Of a DNA stretch of 64,000 nucleotides, positions 38,384 to 46,735 are shown piece after piece. The number at the start of each line of letters is the position of its first letter. Positions within the stretch are counted from its first letter, which is position 1. Origin of the DNA: Amphritea sp. GTDB taxonomy: Bacteria; Pseudomonadota; Gammaproteobacteria; Pseudomonadales; Balneatricaceae. The notes below the pieces were generated by a model. The model had not been told where the DNA came from. It did no database searches and worked only from the letters and a program-made list of their open reading frames with translations. The stretch is from the NCBI RefSeq assembly GCF_016744155.1, contig NZ_JADGEW010000018.1, forward strand, positions 1 to 64,000, given 5' to 3'. Position numbers and translations under genes: made by a program.

Positions 38384-39258
38384 TAGCTTTCCTCCAGTGA
38401 AATACTCAGACAGGAAGGAACAGCGTTTAGATCCCAGTGCTCTACGGCCCAGCTGAGGCACTCGTCGATAGTACTGTCTGCCAATTCTGCTATAGGTTGC
38501 TGCCCGAGGAAATTTAATGCCTTTATCACAAGCTGTACTCTTTCATTCTGATTCAGAGCAGGGGCAAAGGTTTGTTTACTGAGTTTTTGCCTCTGCGCAT
38601 TTGTTGCCACCGGAATATGTGCGTAGACAGGCTGATGATAGCCCAACTGACGCTGCAGATGAATCTGTTTGGGCGTTGAATCTAACAGATCTGATCCGCG
38701 TACAACATGAGTGATCTGTTGTTCGGCATCATCAATCGTTACGGCTAATTGATAGGCAAAGAATCCATCTCGGCGAAAGATGACAAAGTCTTCCTTCTGA
38801 AAAGAGAAGTCCTGGTGTCCGAGAATTCGGTCATCAAAGCCGTAGTTTGTGTCGCAACGGCTACGTATGGCACAGAGTTGATCGGCTTCAGGCCTGTGGT
38901 CACGGCAAAAGCCATCATAGAGAGAGTTGCCACTACGAAGCTGAACCTGTTGTCGGGAGCATTTGCAGGGGTAGGCCAGACCGTTATTCGTCAGATCTGT
39001 GAGGATGTCGTTATAGAGGCTGAGGCGGTGGCTTTGTCGAACAATCTTGTGATCCCAGTGAAGGCCAAGTTGCTCAAGGGTGCGAAGAATACTGTCAGTA
39101 GCACCTTTGATTTCCCGGGGTGGATCCAGATCTTCGATGCGAACCAGCCAATATCCCTGATGGGAACGGGCGTCAAGATAGCTGGCAAGAGCCGCCAGAA
39201 GGGAGCCGAAATGAAGCGGCCCTGTGGGTGAGGGGGCGAAACGTCCTGTATAGACCAT
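38383..39258 (-). CDS. gluQ: Glutamyl-Q tRNA(Asp) synthetase
   Basis: Truncated GluRS paralogue that charges the queuosine base of tRNA-Asp with glutamate. The 291 residues begin MVYTGRFAPSPTGPLHFGSL (class I HIGH-type motif) and contain the zinc-binding CxC-x-Y-x3-C pattern (CKCSRQQ, LYDGFC) and KLSKQ as the KMSKS equivalent. There is no anticodon-binding domain, as expected. I chose ATG 39258 as the conserved start; the frame extends 44 codons upstream into dksA. The dksA-gluQ order is standard, with a GC hairpin (39266-39288) between them. Confidence 0.94.
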   Translation of the reverse strand: MVYTGRFAPSPTGPLHFGSLLAALASYLDARSHQGYWLVRIEDLDPPREIKGATDSILRTLEQLGLHWDHKIVRQSHRLSLYNDILTDLTNNGLAYPCKCSRQQVQLRSGNSLYDGFCRDHRPEADQLCAIRSRCDTNYGFDDRILGHQDFSFQKEDFVIFRRDGFFAYQLAVTIDDAEQQITHVVRGSDLLDSTPKQIHLQRQLGYHQPVYAHIPVATNAQRQKLSKQTFAPALNQNERVQLVIKALNFLGQQPIAELADSTIDECLSWAVEHWDLNAVPSCLSISLEES

Positions 39259-39265
39259 TGTAACA

Positions 39266-39288
39266 GCGGCTGACCAGGGGTCAGCCGC
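39266..39288 (-). other. Intercistronic hairpin dksA-gluQ
   Basis: Perfect 10-bp stem GCGGCTGACC (39266-39275) / GGTCAGCCGC (39279-39288) with a 3-base loop and no T run. It may partly separate dksA from gluQ expression or stabilise the dksA mRNA 3' end. Confidence 0.7.
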
Positions 39289-39295
39289 AGACAGA

Positions 39296-39724
39296 TCAGA
39301 TACCGAGCTGTTTCTCTTTGATCTCAGCCAGCGTCTTGCAATCGATACATAAGGTTGCAGTCGGACGGGCTTCCAGGCGACGAACGCCAATTTCTACACC
39401 GCAAGCGTTACAGTAGCCGTAATCGTCCTCATCAATGCTTTCCATCGCTTTGGAAATCTTATTGATAAGTTTGCGCTCACGGTCACGGGTACGAAGCTCC
39501 AGGCTGAACTCTTCTTCCTGGCTTGCACGATCACTAGGATCTGCAAAGTTGGTCGCTTCTTCCTGCAGATGGTTTACGGTACGATCGACCTCTTCCATCA
39601 GCTCCTGTTTCCAGGCATTCAGTATATTGCGGAAATGATCTTTCTGAGGTTCGTCCATGTACTCATCGCCTTCCTTGATAGGGTAAGGTTCAAAGTGTGT
39701 GAACTGTGTTTCTTGATGCGGCAT
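39296..39724 (-). CDS. dksA: RNA polymerase-binding transcription factor DksA
   Basis: Cofactor of ppGpp that binds the RNAP secondary channel and controls rRNA and amino-acid promoters. The 142 residues show the coiled-coil with tip residues in NFADPSDRASQEEEF, and the four-Cys zinc finger CNAC-x17-CIDC. GAGG lies 8 bases before ATG 39724. It is divergent to the aminotransferase gene. Confidence 0.97.
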   Translation of the reverse strand: MPHQETQFTHFEPYPIKEGDEYMDEPQKDHFRNILNAWKQELMEEVDRTVNHLQEEATNFADPSDRASQEEEFSLELRTRDRERKLINKISKAMESIDEDDYGYCNACGVEIGVRRLEARPTATLCIDCKTLAEIKEKQLGI

Positions 39725-40114
39725 AGTTCTGCCTCGCTTCTCTTTCTACAAAGTCGGGCAACCGTGCCCGAACGCTTCTACCAACGGCCTTGATGCTGGC
39801 AATATTAAACCAACAATCAGAAGGGAGCTGAAGGTACCAGAACCGTTCAGGTTTCACCAGCCCCCAGATCAAAAAACTAGTTCAAAAGATAAGCTCACCT
39901 TTTCCTTAAGTTAATCAATCTTTTGTATGGTCATCAGAAATGACAGTAGCATAACGTCTAAATATAGCAGTGATTATCCGGTTTCTAGTAAGAATTCAGT
40001 CAGTATTAGCTGATTACTGTCAATGGAGAGGCTCTTTGCTGGGGTTGGTACTAATGTATAATCTGCGCATCTGTTATCTACCCTTTATGTTAACCACCAA
40101 GGAAACCTCCTTTA
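39725..40114. other. Divergent promoter region dksA / aminotransferase
   Basis: 390 bases without a gene; the short frames here look spurious. A perfect TATAAT (40057-40062) precedes the aminotransferase with a poor -35. I see no clear dksA promoter or known operator. Confidence 0.5.
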
Positions 40115-41275
40115 ATGAGTAACTGGTCGGACCGGGTCGCTGAGATCGACTCCTTTAAAGTTATGGATCTGTTAAAGCGGGCAAAAGAGCTGGATGCGCT
40201 TGGACATGATGTTGTGCATATGTGCGCCGGCGAACCTGATTTTGCTACGCCTGAACCGGTTTCTGAAGCTGGTATTGCCGCCATTCGGGCCGGGCATACC
40301 CAATACACTCCAGCGGCAGGAATTCCACCGCTGCGTGAGGCGATTGCAGGTTTCTATAAAGAGCGTTATGGGCTGGATATTCCCGCTGAACGGGTGATTG
40401 TTACTGCGGGTGCTTCAGGGGCTCTATTGATGGTGTTTGCTACTCTGGCTAATCCGGGGCAGCGTTTTATGATGGCGGATCCTGGTTACCCTTGTAATCC
40501 CCGTTTCTTGCGTTTATTGGAGGCTAGAGGTCAGCTTATACCGGTAGATGCCGGCGATAACTATCAACTGACGCCTGAACTGATTGAGCAGAATTGGGAT
40601 GCGCAGACTGCTGGGGTACTACTTGCGTCACCTGCGAATCCAACGGGTAGCGTGGTTCATCGAGAGCAGTTAGAGCTTATCTCCCAGACAGTCCGGGCAA
40701 AAGGCGGACATCTGGTTGTCGATGAACTTTATCATGGTCTGACCTATGGTTTTGATGCTACTTCAGTGTTGGAAGTGGATCAGGATGCTTTTGTGTTGAA
40801 TAGTTTTTCTAAGTACTTCGGTATGACTGGTTGGCGATTGGGTTGGGCAATCGTGCCTGAATCAGCGGTCGGCGAGATTGAACGCCTGGCGCAGAATCTG
40901 TTTATATCACCACCAACAATCTCTCAGTACGCCGCGTTAGAAGCGTTTAATCCGGAAACAACAGCTATTCTTGAGCAGCGTCGAGAGGCGTTCAGGGAGC
41001 GTCGCGATCTTTTAGTTAATGGATTGCGGGAACTGGGTTTTGATATCCCTTTGATGCCGGAAGGTGCATTTTATGTTTATGCTGACGCATCCCACCTGAC
41101 TGATAACACCTTTGATTTTTGCTGGGAGTTGCTAGAGCAGGATAAGGTGGCGGTGACCCCCGGTATCGATTTTGGTGATCATCGGGCCAATCAGTTTATC
41201 CGCTTCTCCTATACCACCGGTATCGGTCAGATCGAGAAAGCGCTGTCACGTCTGCGTCACAGGTTGAATCGATGA
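40115..41275 (+). CDS. PLP-dependent class I aminotransferase
   Basis: 386 residues of fold-type I aminotransferase, with the pyridoxal-phosphate lysine Lys233 in [24 protein letters not shown] and VDELYHGL signatures, and Arg near the C-terminus (FIRFSYT). The substrate is not predictable; the aspartate/alanine aminotransferase group is likely. In Pseudomonas an aminotransferase also sits beside dksA. GGAAAC-type site before the ATG. The stop overlaps sfsA by 4 bases. Confidence 0.9.
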   Translation: MSNWSDRVAEIDSFKVMDLLKRAKELDALGHDVVHMCAGEPDFATPEPVSEAGIAAIRAGHTQYTPAAGIPPLREAIAGFYKERYGLDIPAERVIVTAGASGALLMVFATLANPGQRFMMADPGYPCNPRFLRLLEARGQLIPVDAGDNYQLTPELIEQNWDAQTAGVLLASPANPTGSVVHREQLELISQTVRAKGGHLVVDELYHGLTYGFDATSVLEVDQDAFVLNSFSKYFGMTGWRLGWAIVPESAVGEIERLAQNLFISPPTISQYAALEAFNPETTAILEQRREAFRERRDLLVNGLRELGFDIPLMPEGAFYVYADASHLTDNTFDFCWELLEQDKVAVTPGIDFGDHRANQFIRFSYTTGIGQIEKALSRLRHRLNR

Positions 41276-41976
41276 AGCTGGAGAATATGCAGCAGGGGCG
41301 ACTGATTAAGCGCTATAAGCGATTTCTGGCGGACATTGAGTTGGATGATGGAAGTCAACTGACAGTTCACTGCCCAAATACGGGTTCGATGAAAAACTGT
41401 GCTGATCCGGGTAGCGAAGTCTGGATAAAGGACTCAGGAAATCTAAAGCGGAAATACCTGTTTGGTTGGGAGCTGGTTCGAGTTGAAGGTCAGTTTTGGG
41501 CCTGTATTAATACCGGTCGGGCGAATGCGCTGATCAAAGAGGCGATAGAAACCGGTGTGATTGAAGAGCTTCAGGGCTATGAATCGATTCGTCAGGAGGT
41601 GAAGTATGGTGATGAAAATAGCCGTATCGACCTGTTTCTGGAGGATGCTCAGCGGCCATCTTGTTATGTAGAAATCAAGAATGTCACATTGTTAGAGCAG
41701 CAAGGTCTTGGTGCTTTTCCCGATGCAGTCACAACTCGGGGAGCCAAGCATCTGCGAGAATTGATGCTGATGGTAGAGCAGGGGTATCGGTCGGTATTGA
41801 TATTCTGTGTTCCCCATACCGGTATTGAACAGGTGCGTCCAGCAGACCATATTGATCCTAAATATGGCCAGCTGTTGCGGGAAGCGGTCTCGGCTGGGGT
41901 GGAGGTTTATGCGTACGGTGCAAAAATTACCCCAAAGGAGGTGACTATTAGTCACCCATTGCCGGTTCTTCTCTAA
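41272..41976 (+). CDS. sfsA: SfsA family protein (sugar fermentation stimulation protein)
   Basis: 234 residues matching the SfsA family along the whole length: [37 protein letters not shown] and [10 protein letters not shown] resemble a PD-(D/E)XK nuclease-like core with an N-terminal OB-like domain. Biochemical role unsettled; E. coli SfsA is described as a DNA-binding activator of maltose genes. The start overlaps the aminotransferase stop (ATGA). Confidence 0.93.
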   Translation: MKLENMQQGRLIKRYKRFLADIELDDGSQLTVHCPNTGSMKNCADPGSEVWIKDSGNLKRKYLFGWELVRVEGQFWACINTGRANALIKEAIETGVIEELQGYESIRQEVKYGDENSRIDLFLEDAQRPSCYVEIKNVTLLEQQGLGAFPDAVTTRGAKHLRELMLMVEQGYRSVLIFCVPHTGIEQVRPADHIDPKYGQLLREAVSAGVEVYAYGAKITPKEVTISHPLPVLL

Positions 41977-41999
41977 GTTTGGCTGGTTCTGGGGCTTCA

Positions 42000-42326
42000 T
42001 TAGGTCTGAATGCAGAGGGCCCCATCAATGATCTCGAAGGCTATCGTTTGCAACTTAGCGCCAATGCAGGGGCCGGCAATACATTGCCCCTGATCGATAG
42101 TGAACAGTGCCCCGTGGGTTGAGCACTGGATAAAGTGCTTTTCAGCATCAAGAAAGACATCCGGCATCCACTCCAGCGGAATTCCTTGATGAGGACAGCG
42201 GTTCTCGTAAAGAAAAACCTCTCCCTGACGCTTTACGGCAAAAAGCTTACGCTGCTCAAGGTCAAATCCTTTGGCTCCGTGCTCTGGCAATTCGCTTAGC
42301 TGACATAACAGAGTGGTAGTGGTCAT
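42000..42326 (-). CDS. Rieske [2Fe-2S] protein
   Basis: 108 residues forming a single Rieske domain: CPHQGIPLEW and CSTHGALF supply the Cys-His/Cys-His ligands. Small stand-alone Rieske ferredoxins shuttle electrons to oxygenases or reductases, but no partner is near, so its role is unknown. ATG 42326 is preferred as the family usually starts just before the first strand; ATG 42350 adds eight residues and has no ribosome-binding site. It converges with sfsA. Confidence 0.85.
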   Translation of the reverse strand: MTTTTLLCQLSELPEHGAKGFDLEQRKLFAVKRQGEVFLYENRCPHQGIPLEWMPDVFLDAEKHFIQCSTHGALFTIDQGQCIAGPCIGAKLQTIAFEIIDGALCIQT

Positions 42327-42454
42327 AGTGAATCCGCTTAATAGTTCCATGAGAAAATATCAGACAGTCTGGCTGATGCTGCTATTATAATCGCCATCTT
42401 TTGATACTACTTATACCTTACACATACTTTTACAGATAATAGTGATTTGAACTT

Positions 42455-43309
42455 GTGAACAGCCTGCTAGCGACTCTTTTGGAGCTGCGCATATTTATAA
42501 TAGCCATCTTTCTGTCAGGGGCAGTGCATCTGACGCTGATCGGTGGTGGCTGGCTGGATGAAGAAGCATCGCCAAAATTAAGCGGGCAAAGCCTGGCGAT
42601 CAGAGTAACGGCGAGTCGTTCTGATGTCGGTACAGTCATTGAACAAATGTCGGACAATGTGGAATCAGCCCCTACGATGCAAGAGCCCGAAAACTCAGAA
42701 TCATCAGTAATAAAGCCTTTACAATCACAGCGCCCTCAGTCGAGTGCTGCTGCATCAGAGCCTTCCGAATACCAGCCTGTTGCTCCGATTCTTTCGAAAA
42801 CGGTAGGGGCCTCGCAAGCGCTCAAACAAACTCAAAGCATTAATGAGACTAAGATTAACAAGGAGAGCGCAGAGGTTTCCCCTTCGCCGGAGTCAGAGGT
42901 TCGTTTGGGTCAAAGGGAGCTAACAGAAGTGCTGACAGAAGAACCTGCAGAGGAGCTTAGAGAAGAGCTTATCGTTACAGCGCAACAGGCAACTCCCGCG
43001 CCTGAGGCTATTCGGGCAGCCCCTTTGTATCAGTCGAATCCAGCTTTTAGTATTCCACCACAGCCGCCTAAATATCCCCGCTTAGCCCGTAAACGAGGCA
43101 TTGAGGGGCAGGTGGTGTTGCGGGCAGATATTGGCCCGGCCGGTGATGTCCTTGATTTGCTTATAGAACAGAGTTCGGGCTCGAAATTGCTGGATCAGGC
43201 GGCTCACAAGGCCGTGCAGCAGTGGCAGTTTGTACCTGCTCAGACTAATGGCGTCGCGGTCGCTTCCTATGTTCGTATCCCGGTTGTTTTTGTTCTGGAA
43301 CCGCACTGA
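42455..43309 (+). CDS. tonB: TonB-family energy transducer
   Basis: 284 residues. An N-terminal membrane anchor (about 7-28) is followed by a long Glu/Pro/Ser-rich periplasmic spacer (50-190) and a C-terminal TonB domain (PPKYPRLARKRGIEGQVVL ... AVQQWQFVP ... RIPVVFVL). It transmits proton-motive force to outer-membrane receptors. The start is GTG 42455 with no obvious ribosome-binding site. Its stop overlaps the permease start (TGATG), making tonB-permease-ATPase one operon. No exbB/exbD or receptor is in the window. Confidence 0.9.
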   Translation: MNSLLATLLELRIFIIAIFLSGAVHLTLIGGGWLDEEASPKLSGQSLAIRVTASRSDVGTVIEQMSDNVESAPTMQEPENSESSVIKPLQSQRPQSSAAASEPSEYQPVAPILSKTVGASQALKQTQSINETKINKESAEVSPSPESEVRLGQRELTEVLTEEPAEELREELIVTAQQATPAPEAIRAAPLYQSNPAFSIPPQPPKYPRLARKRGIEGQVVLRADIGPAGDVLDLLIEQSSGSKLLDQAAHKAVQQWQFVPAQTNGVAVASYVRIPVVFVLEPH

Positions 43310-44298
43310 TGAATAAAACAAAAACATCGTTATTATTATGGCTTTCGCTGCCGGTGGTGATGATCTTATCGCTCATCACTGGCCCGGTGTCTCTTGATCT
43401 GATGTCGATTTTTGGTGATTCGGTTGCCAGTCAGGTGTTCTGGCAGCTACGGATGCCTCGTTTACTGCTAACGTTGTTAGCCGGAGCCGTGCTGGCAATG
43501 ACCGGCGCGGCAGCGCAATCGCTCTTTAGAAACCCACTGGCAGACCCCGGCCTGATCGGTATCTCTGCAGGTGCGGCCCTGAGTGCGGGCATTGTTATGG
43601 TGTTGTTGGGTAGTTCAGTGGCTTTGTTGGGTGGCCTGTTATTACCACTAGCCGCTTTTGCAGGCGGGGTGGCAACGACTTTGCTGGTGGCCCGGCTGGC
43701 CGTCACGTTACAGGGTGTTTCAGTTACTAATATGTTGCTCTGTGGTATTGCGATCAATGCGATAGCGCTCGCCGGGCTTGGTGGATTGAAGTACTTTGCC
43801 GCAGATAATGAGTTGCGCCAGCTGAGTTTCTGGTTGTTAGGTAGTTTGAATCACAGTCGCTGGCAGGACTTGCTGGTGTTGCTGGTGGCTGCGCTGCCGG
43901 TTTTATGGCTATTGCCTCGCTACGGTCAAAAGTTGAATCTGTTACTGCTGGGAGAGCAGCAGGCGAGCCTGTTAGGGCTAGATGTGGTGCGTTGTAAACG
44001 GGTAATGATTCTGTTGATCGCGCTGGGTGTTGGTGCCGTAGTAGCGCTGACGGGCATTATCGGTTTTGTCGGACTGGTGGTGCCGCATCTGGTACGCCTG
44101 ATGACCGGCCCAGATAATCGGCGACTGTTGCCATTATCCGGCTTATTGGGGGCGGTGTTGCTGACGGTAGCCGATATTCTTTCGCGTCTGCTAGTCTCGC
44201 CGGCTGAACTGCCGGTGGGGATAGTCACAGCGCTGGTGGGCGGTCCATTTTTTCTATTACTGCTGACCCGGCGTAAACAGGAGTCAGGCATATGCTAA
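43309..44298 (+). CDS. FecCD/BtuC-type ABC transporter permease (heme/siderophore/B12 class)
   Basis: 329 residues with about nine hydrophobic segments. FecCD signatures: LRMPRLLLTLLAGAVLAMTGAAAQ, NPLADPGLIGISAGAA, and GFVGLVVPHLVRL, which contacts the ATPase. It probably imports heme (HmuU-like), but siderophore or cobalamin cannot be excluded. It starts on the tonB stop and overlaps the ATPase gene by 7 bases. Confidence 0.88.
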   Translation: MNKTKTSLLLWLSLPVVMILSLITGPVSLDLMSIFGDSVASQVFWQLRMPRLLLTLLAGAVLAMTGAAAQSLFRNPLADPGLIGISAGAALSAGIVMVLLGSSVALLGGLLLPLAAFAGGVATTLLVARLAVTLQGVSVTNMLLCGIAINAIALAGLGGLKYFAADNELRQLSFWLLGSLNHSRWQDLLVLLVAALPVLWLLPRYGQKLNLLLLGEQQASLLGLDVVRCKRVMILLIALGVGAVVALTGIIGFVGLVVPHLVRLMTGPDNRRLLPLSGLLGAVLLTVADILSRLLVSPAELPVGIVTALVGGPFFLLLLTRRKQESGIC

Positions 44299-45056
44299 TT
44301 GCTAACCATCTGAGCCTGAGCCGAAACGGTAAGTCGTTACTGCAGGATATTAACCTTCAGCTAAATCCGGGGGAGGTGACCGTGCTGCTGGGCCCTAATG
44401 GGGCGGGTAAGTCCAGTTTATTAGGCTTGCTGTCTGGATTACACCCGCCAGATAGTGGCTCTGTATTCTTAGAAAAACAGTCTGTTTCAGGGCTAGACCC
44501 ACATTTACGAGCGCTTTATCTGGCGATGTATACCCAACAGCAGCCGTTGAATTTCCCGTTTCGGGTTGATGAAGTCGTCGCCCTGGGGTGCTATCCGTTA
44601 CAGCTGGATTCTATCGCTACGGCTGAACGGGTGAGTAACTATCTAGCGCAGTATGAGCTGGGTTCACTGGCTCAGCGTCAGTACACCTCGTTGTCTGGTG
44701 GCGAACAGCAGCGGGTTCAGGTTGCCCGGGTGATGGCGCAGGTGGGTGATCAGTGTCAGATATTACTGCTGGATGAGCCGGTCAGTGAGATGGACCTGAG
44801 ATACCAACAGCTGTTGTTACAGCGTATCCGGGAAGTTGCGATTAATGGAGTAGCGGTTTGTTGTGTGCTGCACGATCTGAATCTGGCGGCGCAGCTGGCG
44901 GACCAAATTGTTTTGCTGCAGAACGGACAGATGTTGGCTTCAGGGCCGGTAGATGAGGTGATGATTGAAAAAACTCTCAGCGACCTGTATCAGGTATCGG
45001 TACGAAAAGTGGAAGCTGAGTCAGGCCCTTTTTTTATAAGTGAAGGTTATAAGTAA
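44292..45056 (+). CDS. ABC transporter ATP-binding protein (HmuV/BtuD-like)
   Basis: 254 residues with Walker A GPNGAGKSS (about 35-43), Q loop, signature LSGGEQQRVQVARVM, Walker B ILLLDEP and the H-loop His in VLHDLNLA. It resembles heme importer ATPases (HmuV). It pairs with the preceding permease. No periplasmic substrate-binding protein or heme-degrading gene adjoins the operon, which is unusual for this family. Confidence 0.88.
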   Translation: MLIANHLSLSRNGKSLLQDINLQLNPGEVTVLLGPNGAGKSSLLGLLSGLHPPDSGSVFLEKQSVSGLDPHLRALYLAMYTQQQPLNFPFRVDEVVALGCYPLQLDSIATAERVSNYLAQYELGSLAQRQYTSLSGGEQQRVQVARVMAQVGDQCQILLLDEPVSEMDLRYQQLLLQRIREVAINGVAVCCVLHDLNLAAQLADQIVLLQNGQMLASGPVDEVMIEKTLSDLYQVSVRKVEAESGPFFISEGYK

Positions 45057-45086
45057 AGGGACTAAGTAGGGGGTTAAGTCTTGGTC

Positions 45087-46688
45087 TTAGTCGCTTAGGG
45101 GTAGGGTAATCAGCGGATCCTGTCTGATTAGCTCACAGAGATGTTCTATCGGTTCTGCTGCGTTGGTATCCACTTTGTAGCAGAAAGGTTGTTCTGCTTT
45201 GGTTAAAGGCTGTTTGCTGCCCTGTTGCTGTCGCATAATCTCAACATTCGCATCTGAAGGGTCTGTGCCTTCCTGCTGACGCCGTACAAGGCGGCGCTCC
45301 ATTAACGTCTGATTACAGCTGCAGGAGATAATGCGAATGCCGATGCCGAGCTTTTCCGCCATCTGGATATAGCTGGTGCGGGTGCGTTCCCGGATAAAAG
45401 TGGCATCGACGATAACGGATTCGCCCACTTTGAGCAGCTTTAGCGTCAGGGCTTTGAGATGATTATAGGTATGCACATTCATCTCATGACCATAGAGCTC
45501 CAGGTTTTCCCCTTTCAGGCTGGATTCCCGATGGAGGCGTTTACGTTCAATGTCTGAGCGGATGCGGATGGCACCACTGCGTTCCAACAATTTCTGGCTG
45601 ATATAGCTTTTGCCGCTGCCGGAGACACCATGCATTAGGAATAGTACCGGAGAGGGCTTGTTGGCGTAACTCAGGGCTAGCTTGATATAGCGGTGATACT
45701 CCAGTAAGTCCCGTTCGGCACCGATCATCGCTACTTTGGCTCGTACCATCGCCCGGTAGCCTTTATAAAAATTCAGTAGCTGGGTGCCGTCATAGTCTCC
45801 GGTCAGTTCCAGGTAACGATTCAGGGCGCGATGAGATAACAGTTGTTGCTGATTGGCTTCCAGGTCCATCAATAGGAATGCCAGGTCGCAGATGGTATCA
45901 ATCCAGCGGAACTCAAGATTAAATTCGATACAGTCAAACAGCCTTACCTGATTCTCCAGCAGGGTCGTATTAGCCAGATGTAGATCGCCATGGCACTCAC
46001 GAATTTTACCTTCCCGCTTACGCTGTTCAATTTTTGGTGTCAGGCTGCGAAACTGCTGGCTGATCTGGTATGCCAACTGCTGAAGCTCCATCCAGTCATC
46101 CAATGTGTCCAGATGCTCGCCTGTGTGGAGGAAGTTGTCACTCACTACTCCCCAAATAGTTTCAGGCTCTCCCCAGGGCCCATCGGTGCTGGCATGGGGC
46201 ACCTGAAGGTGGAAATTAGCGATCTGTTGACTGAGTTCGTCAATATGTTCCGGTGTTAGGGCACTTTTCTGTAACAGGCGGTCTAACCGCAGGGAATCAT
46301 CAAACTGCCGCATCTGTACGGCATATTCGAAGGGGTCTTCGGGGTTGTTTAAGTCGGTATTAGTATTGTCGCTCTCAGCTAGTTCAGATTTGGTTAATTC
46401 ACCACCGGTTAAGGTGGGATTTGCCGCTGAGCCAGATATAGATACAACCTGCTGATAAATATCGGGTGCTAATCGCTGATTAAGACGTAGTTCTTCATTA
46501 CAGTAGTGTTTGCGACTCTCCAGACTGGTAAAATCTAGAAATCCAAAGTTTACGGGCTTTTTGATTTTGTAAGCGATCTTGCCAGTCAGAATCACCCAGG
46601 AGATATGCGTCTCTATCACCCGGATATCAGTGACCGGATGAGGATAATTGTTTGGGTTTGACAGGGCTGTGATCAGTTCTTGAGTCAT
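45087..46688 (-). CDS. APH-like / P-loop kinase fusion protein
   Basis: 533 residues in two parts. The N-terminal ~330 residues resemble aminoglycoside phosphotransferase-type kinases, with the CHGDLHLANTTLL catalytic loop and DFAF-like CDLAFLLMDLE. The C-terminal part is a P-loop kinase with Walker A GVSGSGKSYISQKL and a gluconokinase/polynucleotide-kinase-like fold. Such fusions are widespread in proteobacteria without an assigned substrate. It is divergent from mrcB (47 bases between starts). Confidence 0.85.
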   Translation of the reverse strand: MTQELITALSNPNNYPHPVTDIRVIETHISWVILTGKIAYKIKKPVNFGFLDFTSLESRKHYCNEELRLNQRLAPDIYQQVVSISGSAANPTLTGGELTKSELAESDNTNTDLNNPEDPFEYAVQMRQFDDSLRLDRLLQKSALTPEHIDELSQQIANFHLQVPHASTDGPWGEPETIWGVVSDNFLHTGEHLDTLDDWMELQQLAYQISQQFRSLTPKIEQRKREGKIRECHGDLHLANTTLLENQVRLFDCIEFNLEFRWIDTICDLAFLLMDLEANQQQLLSHRALNRYLELTGDYDGTQLLNFYKGYRAMVRAKVAMIGAERDLLEYHRYIKLALSYANKPSPVLFLMHGVSGSGKSYISQKLLERSGAIRIRSDIERKRLHRESSLKGENLELYGHEMNVHTYNHLKALTLKLLKVGESVIVDATFIRERTRTSYIQMAEKLGIGIRIISCSCNQTLMERRLVRRQQEGTDPSDANVEIMRQQQGSKQPLTKAEQPFCYKVDTNAAEPIEHLCELIRQDPLITLPLSD

Positions 46689-46735
46689 GAATTTTGTAAG
46701 TAGTTGCCTATTTCACAGAGGATTATACGTAGCCA

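Noticed and set aside
42432-42450. Possible Fur box before tonB (GATAATAGTGATTT...)
   Set aside because: Only about 10 of 19 consensus positions match, concentrated in one half; not palindromic.
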